A stretch of 27,171 nt of DNA, from NCBI GenBank assembly GCA_009801015.1, contig VHZZ01009306.1, forward strand, positions 1,212 to 28,382. The letters are read 5' to 3'. This stretch comes from Silene noctiflora (Eukaryota > Streptophyta > Magnoliopsida > Caryophyllales > Caryophyllaceae). Below the pieces are notes generated by a model. The model was not told where the DNA came from and did no database searches. It was given only the letters and a program-made list of their open reading frames with translations. Every line of letters begins with the position of its first letter. The stretch's first letter is position 1. Below are positions 11,001 through 25,400 of the stretch, piece after piece. The position numbers and the translations under genes were made by a program.

Positions 11001-14000
11001 ACTGAAAAAAAGAATAGTATGACGAGAAAGAATCGCTACCATAAGACACACAGAAGTTAAGAATGAGAAAATAGTTCCACATACCTACTAACAGGTTTCA
11101 ATATCTACTACTTAAACACCATCATTTATCAACAAAAAGCCACTGATTGAAGTACCAGAAAATAATACTACTGTTAAAAACAGATATACATTACCACTGT
11201 ATCACCATTGCCACCACCGCTTGCATCAAGAGATCCATGCCAACGGCCTTTGAGTTCAGATAAACCTGGCAGACTCAGATCTTCGGGTATAACTTCATCA
11301 GATGGGGTATGATCTCTTCTAACAGCCTTAAAAAAGGGAAAAATTACCTATGTAAGGCTTAATATAAAAAGCAAGCCAGCAGCCAAAATAAATGCACAAA
11401 GCTAGAGCTGTACGGGCGACTTCAATAGCAATAACGTACTTCTGCTAATGCACAGGTTCAGAATTACAAAGAAACAGAAGCACGACAAGTCCACAACCAT
11501 ACATAACGTAGTTTTTGATTCTAATAAAATGGTGCAGAAAATTTCTCCAGAAATTACCTCAAGTAGCTCTTGGAGACTTTCAGCATTTATACCCACTGAC
11601 TGTAAGCTTTGCATAAAGAGATCCTGCATATAATACAAATTCAAATTTCAATACAATTAAATCAGATAGCAAGATTTCATATCTTCGATTGGATAGAGCA
11701 AATAATAACGGCGTCATTACTTTTTTTTACATGCAAGATAGTATCTAATAAAAGACATCCGTACACAAGAGGTAAGCTAGATGCTTAAGATTATAAATAT
11801 TCTTAAAAGAGGTGAATGATAATAACCCATAAACCGTAAATAATAATTACTAAAGGGAAACCGATGGGGGCGTGACTCTCGTGTATAAGGAGACCTGTCA
11901 CAAACGAGGCTTTGAATTACATTCACTCCTTGGAAAAAAAAACTAAATCATAGGGATCTCTTTCTTCTTGATGTGACAAGAGGAGACGTGATAAAAAGAA
12001 ATATATGCGCAAAGAGAAATAACCCAAAAGGTATAAGCTTTAGGCCTTTAACAATGAACATGTATAAAAAATGCTTCACCAAGATATGCTTATAAAAAAT
12101 GCTACAACAAAATAGAATCTACATAAACACATGTTAATAATTGTTATCATGGAACTAAAATCATGGCCAAAACCAATGTAGACTATGTATTAGCTTTGCT
12201 TATCAGACTATCAGTATAGAATATAACCTTTGATCTAGAATGAACAGCAGGGTCAGTACTGCGAGAAAGGAGTCTTGCAAGCGGGAGCATCTCGGCAGCT
12301 TCTGCCTGAGGGACTTCAAGTCTCACTCTCCATCGGCCCATTGATGATATGACACTTTCCAAGTGACCAGCCATTGCTTTGCTGAAAAAGGAACCGCTTT
12401 CGTTTGGACTAGACTTTCGATCTCGTGTGCCAGGTAGGACATATTCACCTTGGAGTTCATATCGGCTGTAGCTTTGCTCTAAAACTGTTTTCTCAACAGT
12501 AATCTAACAAAGATATTAGCAGGGAAATTAACAGTTGAGTATGGCATATATCAACGAAGACAGCTAAAAGCCAAAAACTTCAAGCACTCAGACTCTTCTA
12601 CAAATATGAGTATTAATTTTGACCAAAACCAGGTACAAAGTCCAGTGGATGGACGAGAGAGAGCATCAAATCAGCTTTTATATTCCAGTGAGCAGTAAAT
12701 TTATCGTCTTTCCGACAAAATTGAATGCAGAGAAAAAGGCACAAAAAATGCTCTTTTTTTTAAAGAAACGAAATCCTAAGTTGATCCTATAGCATAGGAC
12801 CAACATATCTATTCTAAAGTGTATTTGAGAAGATTTTCAATTTGATTTACCTCCATTGGACCTATTTCTCCTTTTCTAAAGAGAAAAAATGTAGGGTCCA
12901 ATGTTTGGCAATTCCTGAAATAACAATGCACATTTTCATTCGAAGAATGTTCATGGGATACCGCTAAAAGCAAGGCACTACTTTTACTGACCGTCTATCA
13001 CAAGAAGAAATGGATAAAACACAAGAGAAAAAAATATGAACAAAATCATTTACTTGGATTGGAACAAGAAAGTAGATTGATGGTTAGGTACTTACAACAT
13101 CACCACTCCATCTAACAGCTACATCCAAGGCTTCGCCCAACACACCGCTAAACTTTGGCCGTAGTACTGAAAGAACTCCTAGTCCTCTCCGCTTTTGAAG
13201 GTTCAGTTGAATTTCTGCCTGAATAGTAGAAGTAGCCACCATCACTAACCAGGAAATATCATGTTTGGCATTACCGAATTAGAAGAACAAACAACTGTTT
13301 GAGGACTAAGCTTCTTTTCAACAAAGAGCTTCGTAATTGCCTGAAATGTTTCCTCGACAATGAACCGAATACAATGCATGATATTTTCTTTAATTCACTC
13401 GGGCATTTAACCAGAAAGACAATGACCATCAGCCAAAAAGCAGATGGCACGACTTACCCTCTGCATAGTCCCTCTGAGTGAAGCAAGCTCCAATTCATCA
13501 AGTGGTAAATGCCGAACCTATACGATATGTACGTAGCATCAAATCAAATCAGCTGTAGAACGCAATATAATATACTTCTTTCTTCCCTCTAAGATGGTCA
13601 TAAATGTGTTATATCAGATAGTGCCAAAAGCAATGTCTAAGTTACAGTTTGGTTCACACCCAACATGATACTCCCTTCAGTCCCTCCAATCCAATCAACC
13701 CGTAATTTAATGTGGGGAATTTTGAAAAATGAGGAGATCCGATTGGATAGAAAGGAGTACCTTTCACATGAACAAAATTGATATAAGGAAGGTATAAATC
13801 TGAGGATATTTTTCTTTTATACTTTTTAAGTAACAATCGCCTACACGTCAATTTTAAAAATTTTGTAAGCCTCACATTTCCCACGGAAAGCAAAGACTAG
13901 TTATTCTTTGGCTTTGTAAAGTTATTTACATATCCTGTATTGTAAAATAGCTGTCAAACAATGCAATTTCCTACGTAAGTTAATTATGATTCATCTGGTA

Positions 14001-16380
14001 AACAGCCCCAAACATAAGGCTGCATATGTACGACTCCCCTCAGCTCACTATAGGTGGGAGCCTCTGAGAATTGTGTGTATCAGATTATAAGAATGAGTTA
14101 TCAAAAATTTATACCTTATTACGTTATAATATTTGTAATCTTGAAACCCAAACATAACTTTAATTATCCTCAATTCCTCTCTATATCTGACCAATACCAT
14201 ATGTCCCTCGAGGGACAGACTGATAAGTTTTTCGGCTGTTTATGAGTTGCCACCTACACTGCAAATTTAAGTTTTTCAAATTCTTGTTCTTTGTTAGCTA
14301 AAGACAGTCTATTTATTATGACATAAAACAGAAATACAGAACTACAGTAGGACATTAACAAAATTAGAAGGAAAAACAGGGAATGCCTCTAGGTTAACTG
14401 AAACTGCTGGCTGATAGATGACATTCGCTTTCAGTTGACCTTTCTGAAGAGATACTGACAGCAATTTTCCATCTTGTGATTCTTCATTGTTAGGACGCAG
14501 TAATCCTATGATATCCACATTAAGGCTTTCGTCTGGCCTACCAGTAGCATCCAGCTGAATTACCAGCACACGATATGAATCAGAACCAAATCAATTAATA
14601 ATGATATAAAAACACATAAAAATAGGCCCGACATAAGTCTTGTTACAGACTTAGGCTGGCCCATAACCATAGCTACTTCCTCTATCCATGAAAAAACTTC
14701 TTGACTTCTATTTGAGGGTGTCCGTGAAATCATGAATAAATACTTATTTCTTGTCGTTATGGTTTGTGACCCCTATCTTTTCAAGGACTTGCATTTCTAT
14801 CGACATCTTGCTATGTTCCTTAATTTTTGCAAAAGCCAAACTAGGAAATTTATTCATGGACGGAGGATGCACAACTTAAAGAAATAGTTAGACGTTAGAC
14901 GGGATAATAAGAGTGGCATGGTGGTTCTGATGACTGGTGGGGACGAGGTAGGGTGGTCTGGGAGAAAAAAATGTGGGTGGTGGGTTAAGTATTAATGAGA
15001 AAGATTAAGCATTAATAAATTTAGTTACACAAATATAAGTTGGTTGTAATGTTGGCAATTAGTGTGATTATTTTGTTACACAGGAATAATTTGGCAAATT
15101 CAGACCAAAAACAACATACCAAAATTAGAAACAAATGAAATGGGAAGAACACGGTGAAATTTCCCTATAAAGAAACTGGGAAGAACAGGAAGAAATGGAA
15201 GGAAAGTATATGATTAGTTTGCCGAGAGAATTTGTTTGACTAAACATTTGAATTACGTTTGAATGGGACAATAGTTTGCACATCACCTCCCCATCTTAAA
15301 TAAACAATGTGAAACAGAAAAAAGAAATCTTTAATTTTATCCAACAAATTTATATGGAGAAGAAATTGAAAACAGGTTACCTTGATGCGCTCACGTGAAA
15401 AGCTCATATGTCCAGCCAATTGAGGAGCCAGCATCAACTGGTTGAGTTTCAACCCAGAAACTGAAACATCTCCTTCAAGACTTTCCATGTTTCCATCACC
15501 AGCAGATTCTTGATTGGTAATATCTGAAGTTTTTGTAACCTGTCCTTGAAACTTTACCCTTCCAGTCGCCTTCAGATTCAAAGGTCTTGGTGAATCAAAT
15601 GAAAAAGATGATATCATATTGAAAAACTCAAATCCACGCATGCGTAAGTCCAATTCAAGTCCCTCCATGGTAAAACTATTTCCACTCTTCTTGTCGTGGT
15701 CTTCTTTGTTTATCCAGTTTTCTTCAGGAAAACTTGCCAAGACTTTAGCAAATAAATCAAATGCGATTGATGAAGAGTTAACAGCAATGTAATCATGACA
15801 GATGATTACATCTCCTCTTGCATCAACAAATGAACCCTCAGCTTTTGGTGCATTCCACTTTACATCAAATCTCCTGCAATAATGGAAACAAAAAAACATA
15901 CACACAAAATGTTCAAGAGAACAAAAATATAAACAACAGAGTACATGCTACACACTACATAGTCAAGAGAAGTAGAAATTAGAGTCATACGGTCTTAGAA
16001 GGCATCCAGATACTTTAGTTTCGCCTTTCAGCTCCCCCAATTTCATTGGCAGTACATCCAGGCAGCCAGGTAAGTATCTGTGCAATATTTTATCGAAAGA
16101 CAGATTTCCAGAAAAATTCACATCCATTGCAGATTCATCTACCTCAGCCTGTTCCAAAGAAAAATAACATGGCAATACCCTGAATTTTTCAAGATTTAAA
16201 CGTCTGTGTATTCCCTCTAAAAAGTCTGTAATTCCCTCTAAAAAATGAGTCAGTAATTTGATTAAAGTTAGCTGTTCTCATGATAAAAGAACACTGCAAT
16301 GTCTTATAGTATCATTAAATTTAACATGAAGTCAAATTTCTGTTTTACTATCCAGAATCACGAGACGAACACACAGATGC

Positions 16381-16415
<35 letters not shown>

Positions 16416-19400
16416 AAGTTAAAGCTAATTCAGAAGATCAATTGAATACAATAATGCAGATGGCTATTGCAATTTTGATAGTGCAAGTGAAGCTTGAGGC
16501 AATTGGCAGTATGGCACAGTACTCTTTCTCAACTTTGTACATAATGGATATATATGTAAAGCCTCCGTTACCAACGATTGACAAGTATGATCACTATCCA
16601 ACAACATAATTACCTCTGGGCAAATCCATGCGTTCCCTGCCCCACGAATTTCACCCCCATCCACGAGGCTTGCTCTAATTCCGTACAAGTCAGCAACCTG
16701 CGAATACAAACTTACACTCGTATAACTTCAAGATCACTCATTCATTTTTATAGAAATTGTTTCAGAACTAGAATAAGCATGTGAGGACAACATGACAGTT
16801 ATGAAAGCTCTCAATCCTTTTGCAAACAAGGCATTGGCGTCTTCAGCATTCTTCTAAACACGCCTGCTGCCTTAGCCCAAACAGGCGTAAAAAATGCAAC
16901 CCTCCCCCAACAATGGTCAAAAGAATGGATTCACCCTGAAAATAATCCTCAAACTAATTATACTCCCTTTGTCTTAGTCAATTCTTTACATATTCCATTT
17001 ATGCGTGTCTGAGTGAATTCTTTACGTTTCCTTCTAAGGATATTGCTACTGTTTTACATTGCCAAAAAGCCCTTGCAAGACCCATGTGCAAGTGGGCCCT
17101 GAAAAAATAGAAGGGAAAAAGTTAGGTAACTATGCACATTTGTTTCATACATGACTTTGTGCAAAAAGCAAACGTAAAGAATTCAACGGGACAGAGAGAA
17201 AAGAAATATATAAACCAAAGCGAAACAATCCAGCCACATTTATTCCACGAATAAGGCAAGCAAAAAAATATATAAACCAAAGCAAAACAATCCAGCTACA
17301 TCTGACACCGTTGCTTCATAGATTACGGCATTGAGTGGAAGAATTTGCGTATTTAACGGTAACTAAACCAAAAAGTAACAAGAAGAATTCAAGAAAATGT
17401 GCGATTTTTTCTTTAAAACATTAAATTTACCCATATTGCTAAATAAAATGATAATTTCCACTTTTCTATGGAGCCAAAGATTCATGACTCTTTGGTTCCG
17501 GATTATGATGGAATAAAGCATAATGGCTCACTAAAGTGATTGTGCTTCTTTCTATTGTGATGTACCAGTCATTCGATGTAGTTCTCGATGCAATTTTCAT
17601 CTTGGGTCATTCGGAAACAGTCTCTTTGTGGTGCTAACACAAGGGTAAGACTGCGCATATCTCCCCCCTACCCAGCAATTTGCAGGAGTCATTCATTGAG
17701 GCACTGGGGCAATGTTGTTGTATTGCTAAATAAAATGATAAAAGGACAGCAGTGTAACACAGAACAAGTAGACTTCATATGCAAACATTACAAAGATGCA
17801 CAATTCTGTTATATAAACATAATTGGGATACTCTACAGAAAATGTGAGTTCTCAAGATTAACTTACACAGTTATCAGTATTGAAAGTGAAATTCGCAGAC
17901 AAATAAGAAAATGGAATGCGATCAAAAGCTGCCACAGCCCCAGCATCTTTGTTACTAGCCAAAGCTTCAGATGCTGACGACACATTTATGTCAGAAATAG
18001 AGGGACCCATCTTTCTTGTAACCATTCCACTGCCAACAAAAACAGGAGTATCCAGGGGGCCTTGACAGTTGAATATGGCAGTTACGCACCCCGCCACCTG
18101 CAACAAAACAAATAATCACTCTTCAACAATGGTACAAACACGATCCTGTTATCCTGTGACATAAAGGAATCCCAGACCGCAGTTACAGAACTTCCCAGTA
18201 TATAAAGCCCCACAGAAAAACACCTATATCCGTAGTATTAAATCTCAAAGGTCGCAGTTGTCGCAACCTAATCTCATTAAATGCAATCAATATTGCCTTA
18301 AAAGGCCATAAATGTGGTCGCGGTCAACTCCAAAACCTTGATTGACGGTTGGGAATTAATGTCACAGCCAATATTTAAAACCATGTCTTTATCTCATCTG
18401 CGTCAACCGATATTTCAAAATATCACCATTTTTTTACCCCAATTTCTGCAGCTTAATTTATAGTCTGCACTACTCGTTACATACATATATTTTGGAAAAG
18501 AAGAAAATACAGATACATGTGTATTTACGAATGGTGTATGTAATTGTGAAAAGAATATAGACAGCAACCACTTTCAAAAATCCAGCTTGATTGGCCATGG
18601 TCCATTACAGCATTTTTATACCATGCAATCAGCACATTCAATTACTTGAAGATGCCTAAAAAGGGGCGAAAATTTAACCATTTAGTATATTCCTTTCAAA
18701 TAGATTTATATGATCTTAATTTGTAATCAACTCAGCAGCAAACAAGCCTGGCCAAAACAATTTCGGCTCCCAGCTAAGGAGGGTGCTTCATTAAGCAATT
18801 CTATTTCAAGTGCCAAACACAAAAATCAAAAGCTCAGGCTCCTAAGCTTATTGAAACTCAACATTGAGTTAACTCTCCAACTGTTATTTTTTTTGCGTAT
18901 TCCTTTTAAGTTCAGAACTTCAGAGACATACATTCATACACAGGTAGATATGTAATACTTACAGGGAATAACAATGGTTTCATCTTGAAAGTTCTCATGA
19001 GTGCATTTACTTCGACACAAGGAACCTGCAGCAATAGGAATATAGTTATCGCTTATCATAATGTTGTCGATTGACACTTAGTTTGAGATGTTACATTATC
19101 AAGGATCAATGAAGAAAAGCTGAATATATGAAGTACCACCTTAATCAAACTGGCACATGTATAATTTCATACACACATATTTCAATCTCATGCCCCCTGT
19201 ACCCTGGTTCTTCTCAACAAATTAGTTGACACATACATTTATCATCCTTAAATGCAGAGATCATAATTCCCTAAAGACCTATAGGAAAAGGATGCTCAAG
19301 CGCCGAGAACTCCTTGCAAGGAGGCTTTCAGAAAGTATACCAACCAACCTTCTACTTGAAAGGATATCGGCACTATCAAATCCCTGGTAGACAAACATGG

Positions 19401-22400
19401 GACAAAGGATTCCTTGGACATGAAACTTACATGGGAATATGGGACAAAGCATCCCACCCACTCTTATTAATTATGTTTTGGCCCACTCTAACAAGCTTAA
19501 CTTTAAACACAATGTCATGCAATCTTAATTACATCTGCAGAGTACCTTTGCGAACTCACAAGCCTATTTGACAGATATACTACTCAGACGTGACTCCAAA
19601 ACAAATCCAAGGCGTATATTCCTCTATCCACATGACAATTGAAAGAAAAGAAGGCTTCAGGAAAGATACATTTCAATATACCAAGAAGCAGGATATCTCA
19701 CACATAACATATAATGCATAAAAAGTAGCTTGCAAGCCATCAATATGCAGTGATCCAGATTTGAAAAGAAAATGACCTGGCACATCAGATGAAATTCCCC
19801 TTCTTCAGGATGAATGCCAAAATCTCCAGAAGCTTCTAGAGGAACACTTCCAAACCATCCATTAGCATTGTGCAAAAATATCCGCTGACCACGAAAGCAT
19901 AGACTTGCTGAAATGTCCTGGAAAAGAAAACAAGATTCAGAACATTGATAAATACTCCAAAAGATGCCCAAGAAGTCATTTCAACAAAGGGTGAACATGG
20001 ATACCTGCATGCCTACCTCAGAGTCTCAGACTACCAATTTTAAAAGTCATGCTTATAAGAGTAAAATAAACGACTTAGTACGATCTTGAGCATTAAGGCG
20101 CGGAAACAAGGTACTTACTCAAGTGAAAACAATGACTCAAAACGTATATATGTCGGCGATATAAGCCTATAGAATTAGGCACACTGAACTTCTAGAGTCA
20201 AATACTTCAAGTATACGGCCTGTAAACATGAAGGTCTTAATTGATGTGATTGATAAGCATGTGCATCAACAAATGTAGGAACACTGTAAATACAGAACAC
20301 TGGATTCTATCGAGTATGGCAGTATTTTTTTCTGGACCTTCCTCACGTACCATTTTTTCCAAATTGTTTCTCGCCCAATAACTGGTGCAGCATGTAAGTA
20401 CGAAACTACTGCGTAATATATATCGCAAGCCAAAGCACATAAAATTGAGGTGAAGAGCAATAAAAAACAAAAGAGAAGGAAACGGAGGACACACAGAAAA
20501 GGATGAGGGAGCATCCAATATCTGAAAAGACAACCCGGTAACATCTAGCTGACCATGCAGATTGGGAAAATTCTCCCCACTTGACATGCAAATATGGACC
20601 TGCAAATACAAGAATTATTCTCATAAAGGGAGATGCTTTATTGTCACATAAGCAATCAGTTAATGAAGGCTATAGTAATATAGTAACAAAGAAAGGTGTC
20701 ATCAACAGGGAATACAACACGAATACATCATATTTTAGGCACAACCAATAGAATAGTTAAAGAGATTGTCACTTAATGACTTACAAGAGCAACACCCTAA
20801 ACTTCATATCACTAACTCCCTTCCCTGTTTTTCATTGTTTGAAAAGTAGAAGAGCATTAATAAGAGAGAAATCAAAAATAAAACATGGGTTTAGTGAAAA
20901 GAGAAGCAACGCAATAAAGAAGCTTTGGTCAAAAATGATTTGATGATGGCTAATATGACGTGCCAAACTACCATTGTGATGAAGTATACTTAGCATAGAG
21001 AAAAATAGAAAAATAAAAGATAAAGACAAAGGAAAAATGAAAAGAACTTTAGTTGACTGCCATAATCCAAGGTTTGGCGACTCTTCTTTTGTTGATCCCA
21101 GTTGCTGCTTCCCAAAATAATCCCAACTTCACAATCATTCATCCTGAATTTGCAACCCTCGTCGCCCAAAATTGTAAACAACCCTACTAGCACCATAAAC
21201 CACCAACAACCGCCATATAGATAAAAAGCACTCACATCCTTTGCAATGACAATATCCCTCAATCCTACCTGCCTTTGATCTCCTTACCGCCTCTTTTCAA
21301 TCACTTATCCTCTCTTCATTTAACCTTTTTCTGGGTAAGATTTCCATCTCTTTGAAATTATCGACACAATTTTCTTTTGGGGTTATTCGAAATCAACCTT
21401 CGTATTGTTAACACATGGGAACGACTTGCGTACACCAACCCTCCTTACCCCGCTATTTAAGGTAACGTCGTCGTTGTTTCCATCTCTTTGGTTTCCATCT
21501 CCTATTAAAATGCAATTTTAGGGTACAATGACGTAAGGAGAGAGATAAGGATGGTACAAGAGTAAGGTTGGCAATGCTGGTGGTGACTGAGCGGTCACAG
21601 ACATGTAGGGATGTAAATGAGTTAGACCCCACTTGATGAATCCTCAAAATCAGTCTAGCGGATCAAGTCTGATCAAATTGATCTTGAGCTCGAGCCCTAG
21701 TAGCGCTAAACTAAATCCGAGGCAAACCCCAGCTCATTATGGCTTGGATCGCGGTGTCGTTTGGTCTCATTTACAATTTTTTCTTTCAGTTTCATTTCAA
21801 TATTTTCTAACTTTTTAAAAAAGTTTCATATTATTTTAGTATTTACAATTATATTTTAAAAAATTTATCTTAGTATTTTACAACTAGATTTATTTTGAAT
21901 AAATTTGAAAAGTGAAACAGAGAAAAAATAATTACTAACTGAACCGAGCTAGAGTTAAGATTGAGCCTTTTTCCAAATCAAACTCGAGTTTAAACTTTTT
22001 AGCCTCAACGAGCTTCAAACAACCACAATCTTCAGCTTAAAAATCCGAGCTCGAGCTCAAAAATCAGCGAGCTGCCGAGCTCAGGTCATCTTGGACTCTT
22101 GGTTACTTGGGTGGTTGTAAGTTGTAACTAGATGTGCGTAACTCCACCAACTAATGTTGGTTTCTTCATTTTTACAGTAACCAAAAGGGAAAATCCTACG
22201 AAAGAATATGCTAAAAAAAAAAGGAAGTTTCAGCCTTGCTAGTCGACAGCTCTTGGATGAGCACAAAGAATCTAAATATGTACTCGCTACTTTAAAGAGA
22301 AGAATGAAAAAGGATAGGATTGTTGATGTTTGGAAGCCAAATCCTTAGCTATCTGGTGGTGCAATTGTATTGAACCAAACTATTTTATTTTTGATGATGT

Positions 22401-25400
22401 TGCCTCTTCCCATCAAGAATTCAAGTTCCACTTTTTGAACCTAGTATACATTAGGTCATAGTCTTTACCCAAATATGAGTTTGTATTTTCTTCTTCTAAT
22501 AGATAAGATTACCCACGACTCTTCGAGAGCACCATCCCCCACTTTTTGCCCACCCCCCTCTCTTTCTGTGAAGGATGTGCATATTACAGCAATTACTCAA
22601 CAACTCAACATGTAACCTGATCCCTTGGTGAGTTCTATAGCCATCTAAGCATATGCAAACTCACCACAAAGTACTTCAGAAGTAAAAGTAGAACATTTTG
22701 TCCACTTCTGATTCAAGAAGGCCCGCCACAAAAGATCAAACATAGTAATAGTATGTATGTTACTGAATGCAAAACCAATTAATTAAAAGTTGGATAAGCA
22801 CCTCACCACTGGCTCTCCCTTTTGTCCATGCTATGGGAATTTCTAATAGCCTCTCTAACAGCTGTAGCCAACAAAACATGCATAGCACATAACCCGTTAA
22901 TAAATCTTTTTCTGTACTGCAGAATCAAAACAAGATCAAGCTTTTATATTAAAAGTGTTAATATGAACTAAAAAATAAACCTTACCGGAACATAAAGGTT
23001 TGAAAATTTTAAATTAGCATGCCATTTCTGCTCAATTATATCAACAAAAACATCCGTAGATAAAACCCCGCCGTCATCAACTGTTGTATCTGATCGCCAC
23101 ATCTGGCAATTGCCACTGAGCTGCACGTGCACCCGGCTGTAGTGGTTTTGCAGTTTTATATGTCCATCAACATTCCCCATCTCCCTACAAAGAAGGGGTA
23201 GATATGCTAAGATAAACTTCCTATACGAAAACGCTTATCCAACAAAAAAATTATTCCCTACTCGACTTGAATAGAACGATATATATGACCAAATGCATGT
23301 CAACACCTCGATCTGGCCAAATAAAGTTGATTGTGCAGGGTCAAAAACAAAGGAGAAGGTAACTTACTCCCAACCAAATCTTAAACAAAAAGTCATTTCA
23401 TGCAGCTGTTCTAGCAATGAAGCCAATGTGGTACCAGAAGAAATAAAAAATGGGCAATTCTCATTTGTGACGGAAGGTATCCGTCACTTTGAGAAGACGG
23501 GTACCAAATTGTGAGACAAAAGACCCATGAGAGGAGAGAGGAAAGCAAGTGGAGGGGTGCCCCCACCTTTTGCTTTATTCGTTTTGTGAGTGGCATTACC
23601 CGTCACAAATACCGACCCGTCACAAGGGAGACGCTTTGATAAAAAATTAGGTTCACCAGCCTAATGGAAAATACCACTTGCTGGACACATTTTTCGATCA
23701 AATTGTGCATGAACAAAACAGTGTAACAGAAAGCCTGGACAGAGTCTTGTTAAAATTTGATTCATAAAAATTAGCCATTAATAAAGCTTGAGAAACCTAA
23801 TCTGCAAGTAATTTAGCAATATTTTATTGTAATAAAGATAAGGTTGGAACCTTGGTTCTTCATCCCCATATGCAAGCAGCATCAGCGTTCCTCCTTTGAA
23901 ATAAACAGAATCAAGGATAACCGGTAGTGTCTTATCATTCCTACCAGTCTCCATATTATCAGTTTCTTCAACAACTTCAGTGGCAATATCTTCAAACTTA
24001 TGATCCATGACATTCTTTGAGCTTGTTGCAGAACTTGGACGTGAATTCAAACTTAAAGGACTTTCAGACTGTGAGCCACCTCGATCTTCAGGCATTCCCG
24101 TGAAGGACTCAGCACTTTGGTCTTCTGATTTCCATTGCTCGTCTACAACACTTTTCAGTCTGTTCATATCAGTGGTGTCCTCCTGTACTTTAGCATCAGC
24201 TGTCCCAGTACATGGCAATGTCTCAGTAAACATATCAGTATCACTGGCAGGAGGCGCGGATGATTGAGACAAACAGGACTTGGTCTTGCTAGTGATCCTT
24301 TGATCCATAGTAGGGGACGAATGTGAATAGGATGCTTCAGGCATCCCACTGTCAATCATTTCTGAACTTTTGGAGTCAACAACCTCACTGACATTAGAAG
24401 TATGAGCACTTGCCAAGGTAGATAATGCATTAGTCGGAGCCTCGCTCTCAACCATGGGTTCCTCAGCATCAGCAATTTCAAACCCTTCATCGGGATTTAA
24501 AGACTGAGCAATGTCTCCATGTCCTGGATGTTGGAAGTATTGGACTGCAGCAAAAGCACTACGCCCCAGAACCCTTTTTTTAGTTGCAACACTAGACACC
24601 GACAAATCTTTACCATTAGCTTTCCTTTTAAATGTAGGAAACACTGGACCAAGTATAATTTGGGGTAGAGATTTGATCCTTGAACTAGGAGCATAGACAC
24701 CAAATGAGTTCTCCAAATCAGTATGTTTCACATCATATTGAATACCTGTGTCCATTAAATGGTGATGTTTCCAGTGCATCCCCTCATCCACATGAATTAA
24801 CGACTTTCCAACTGTTGATTTCGCAGAACTGTTTGAGCCAGCCTCACCATAAACGTCAGTTGAACCATGATCACGCACAACATAACCTGTTTCAGCAGCT
24901 TTCCTGGCTGCATCATCCCGTTCTCTAGCCCAAGAAGCACCAGCCTCTTCTCTTGCAACCCTTCTAGTCCTCGTCCGATAATCAATATCTTCTTCAGTCG
25001 ATTCATGCTTCTGCAAACCACCTTCCATATATGGTATCCCTAACCAAGTAAAATCTTTCTTTTGTGCAACCAATAAAGTCGGGTTAGACAAAACTGCGTC
25101 AATCACAATCTTCCCCCTCCTCAAGCTCGCGAAAGGACGAACCCTAAGCTTTATCGTGGGTGCCTCACCACAGGAAAATTCCTCTGAGTGGGGCCCAAGA
25201 GAACAAGATTCCAACGTAATGCTCAAAGGAGATATCCCCCTAACCTTACCAAAATCAACCTCACGCTGAAGGTACTCACTTAACACAGAACAAACAGAAG
25301 GGAACACCTTCAACTCAAAATATTCCATAGACTTAGCCCGGCCATACCACAACAACAAGCACACCCCAGAAATTACAGCCCTAAAAGTCGCACCCCGAAA

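Noticed and set aside
19657-19971. Longer readings at exon edges, such as exon 5 extended into its introns
   Set aside because: The extra residues are intron read-through past good GT or AG sites and do not match the family.
24007-24928. Plus-strand open frames opposite TIC236 exon 1
   Set aside because: Shadows of the conserved minus-strand coding sequence.
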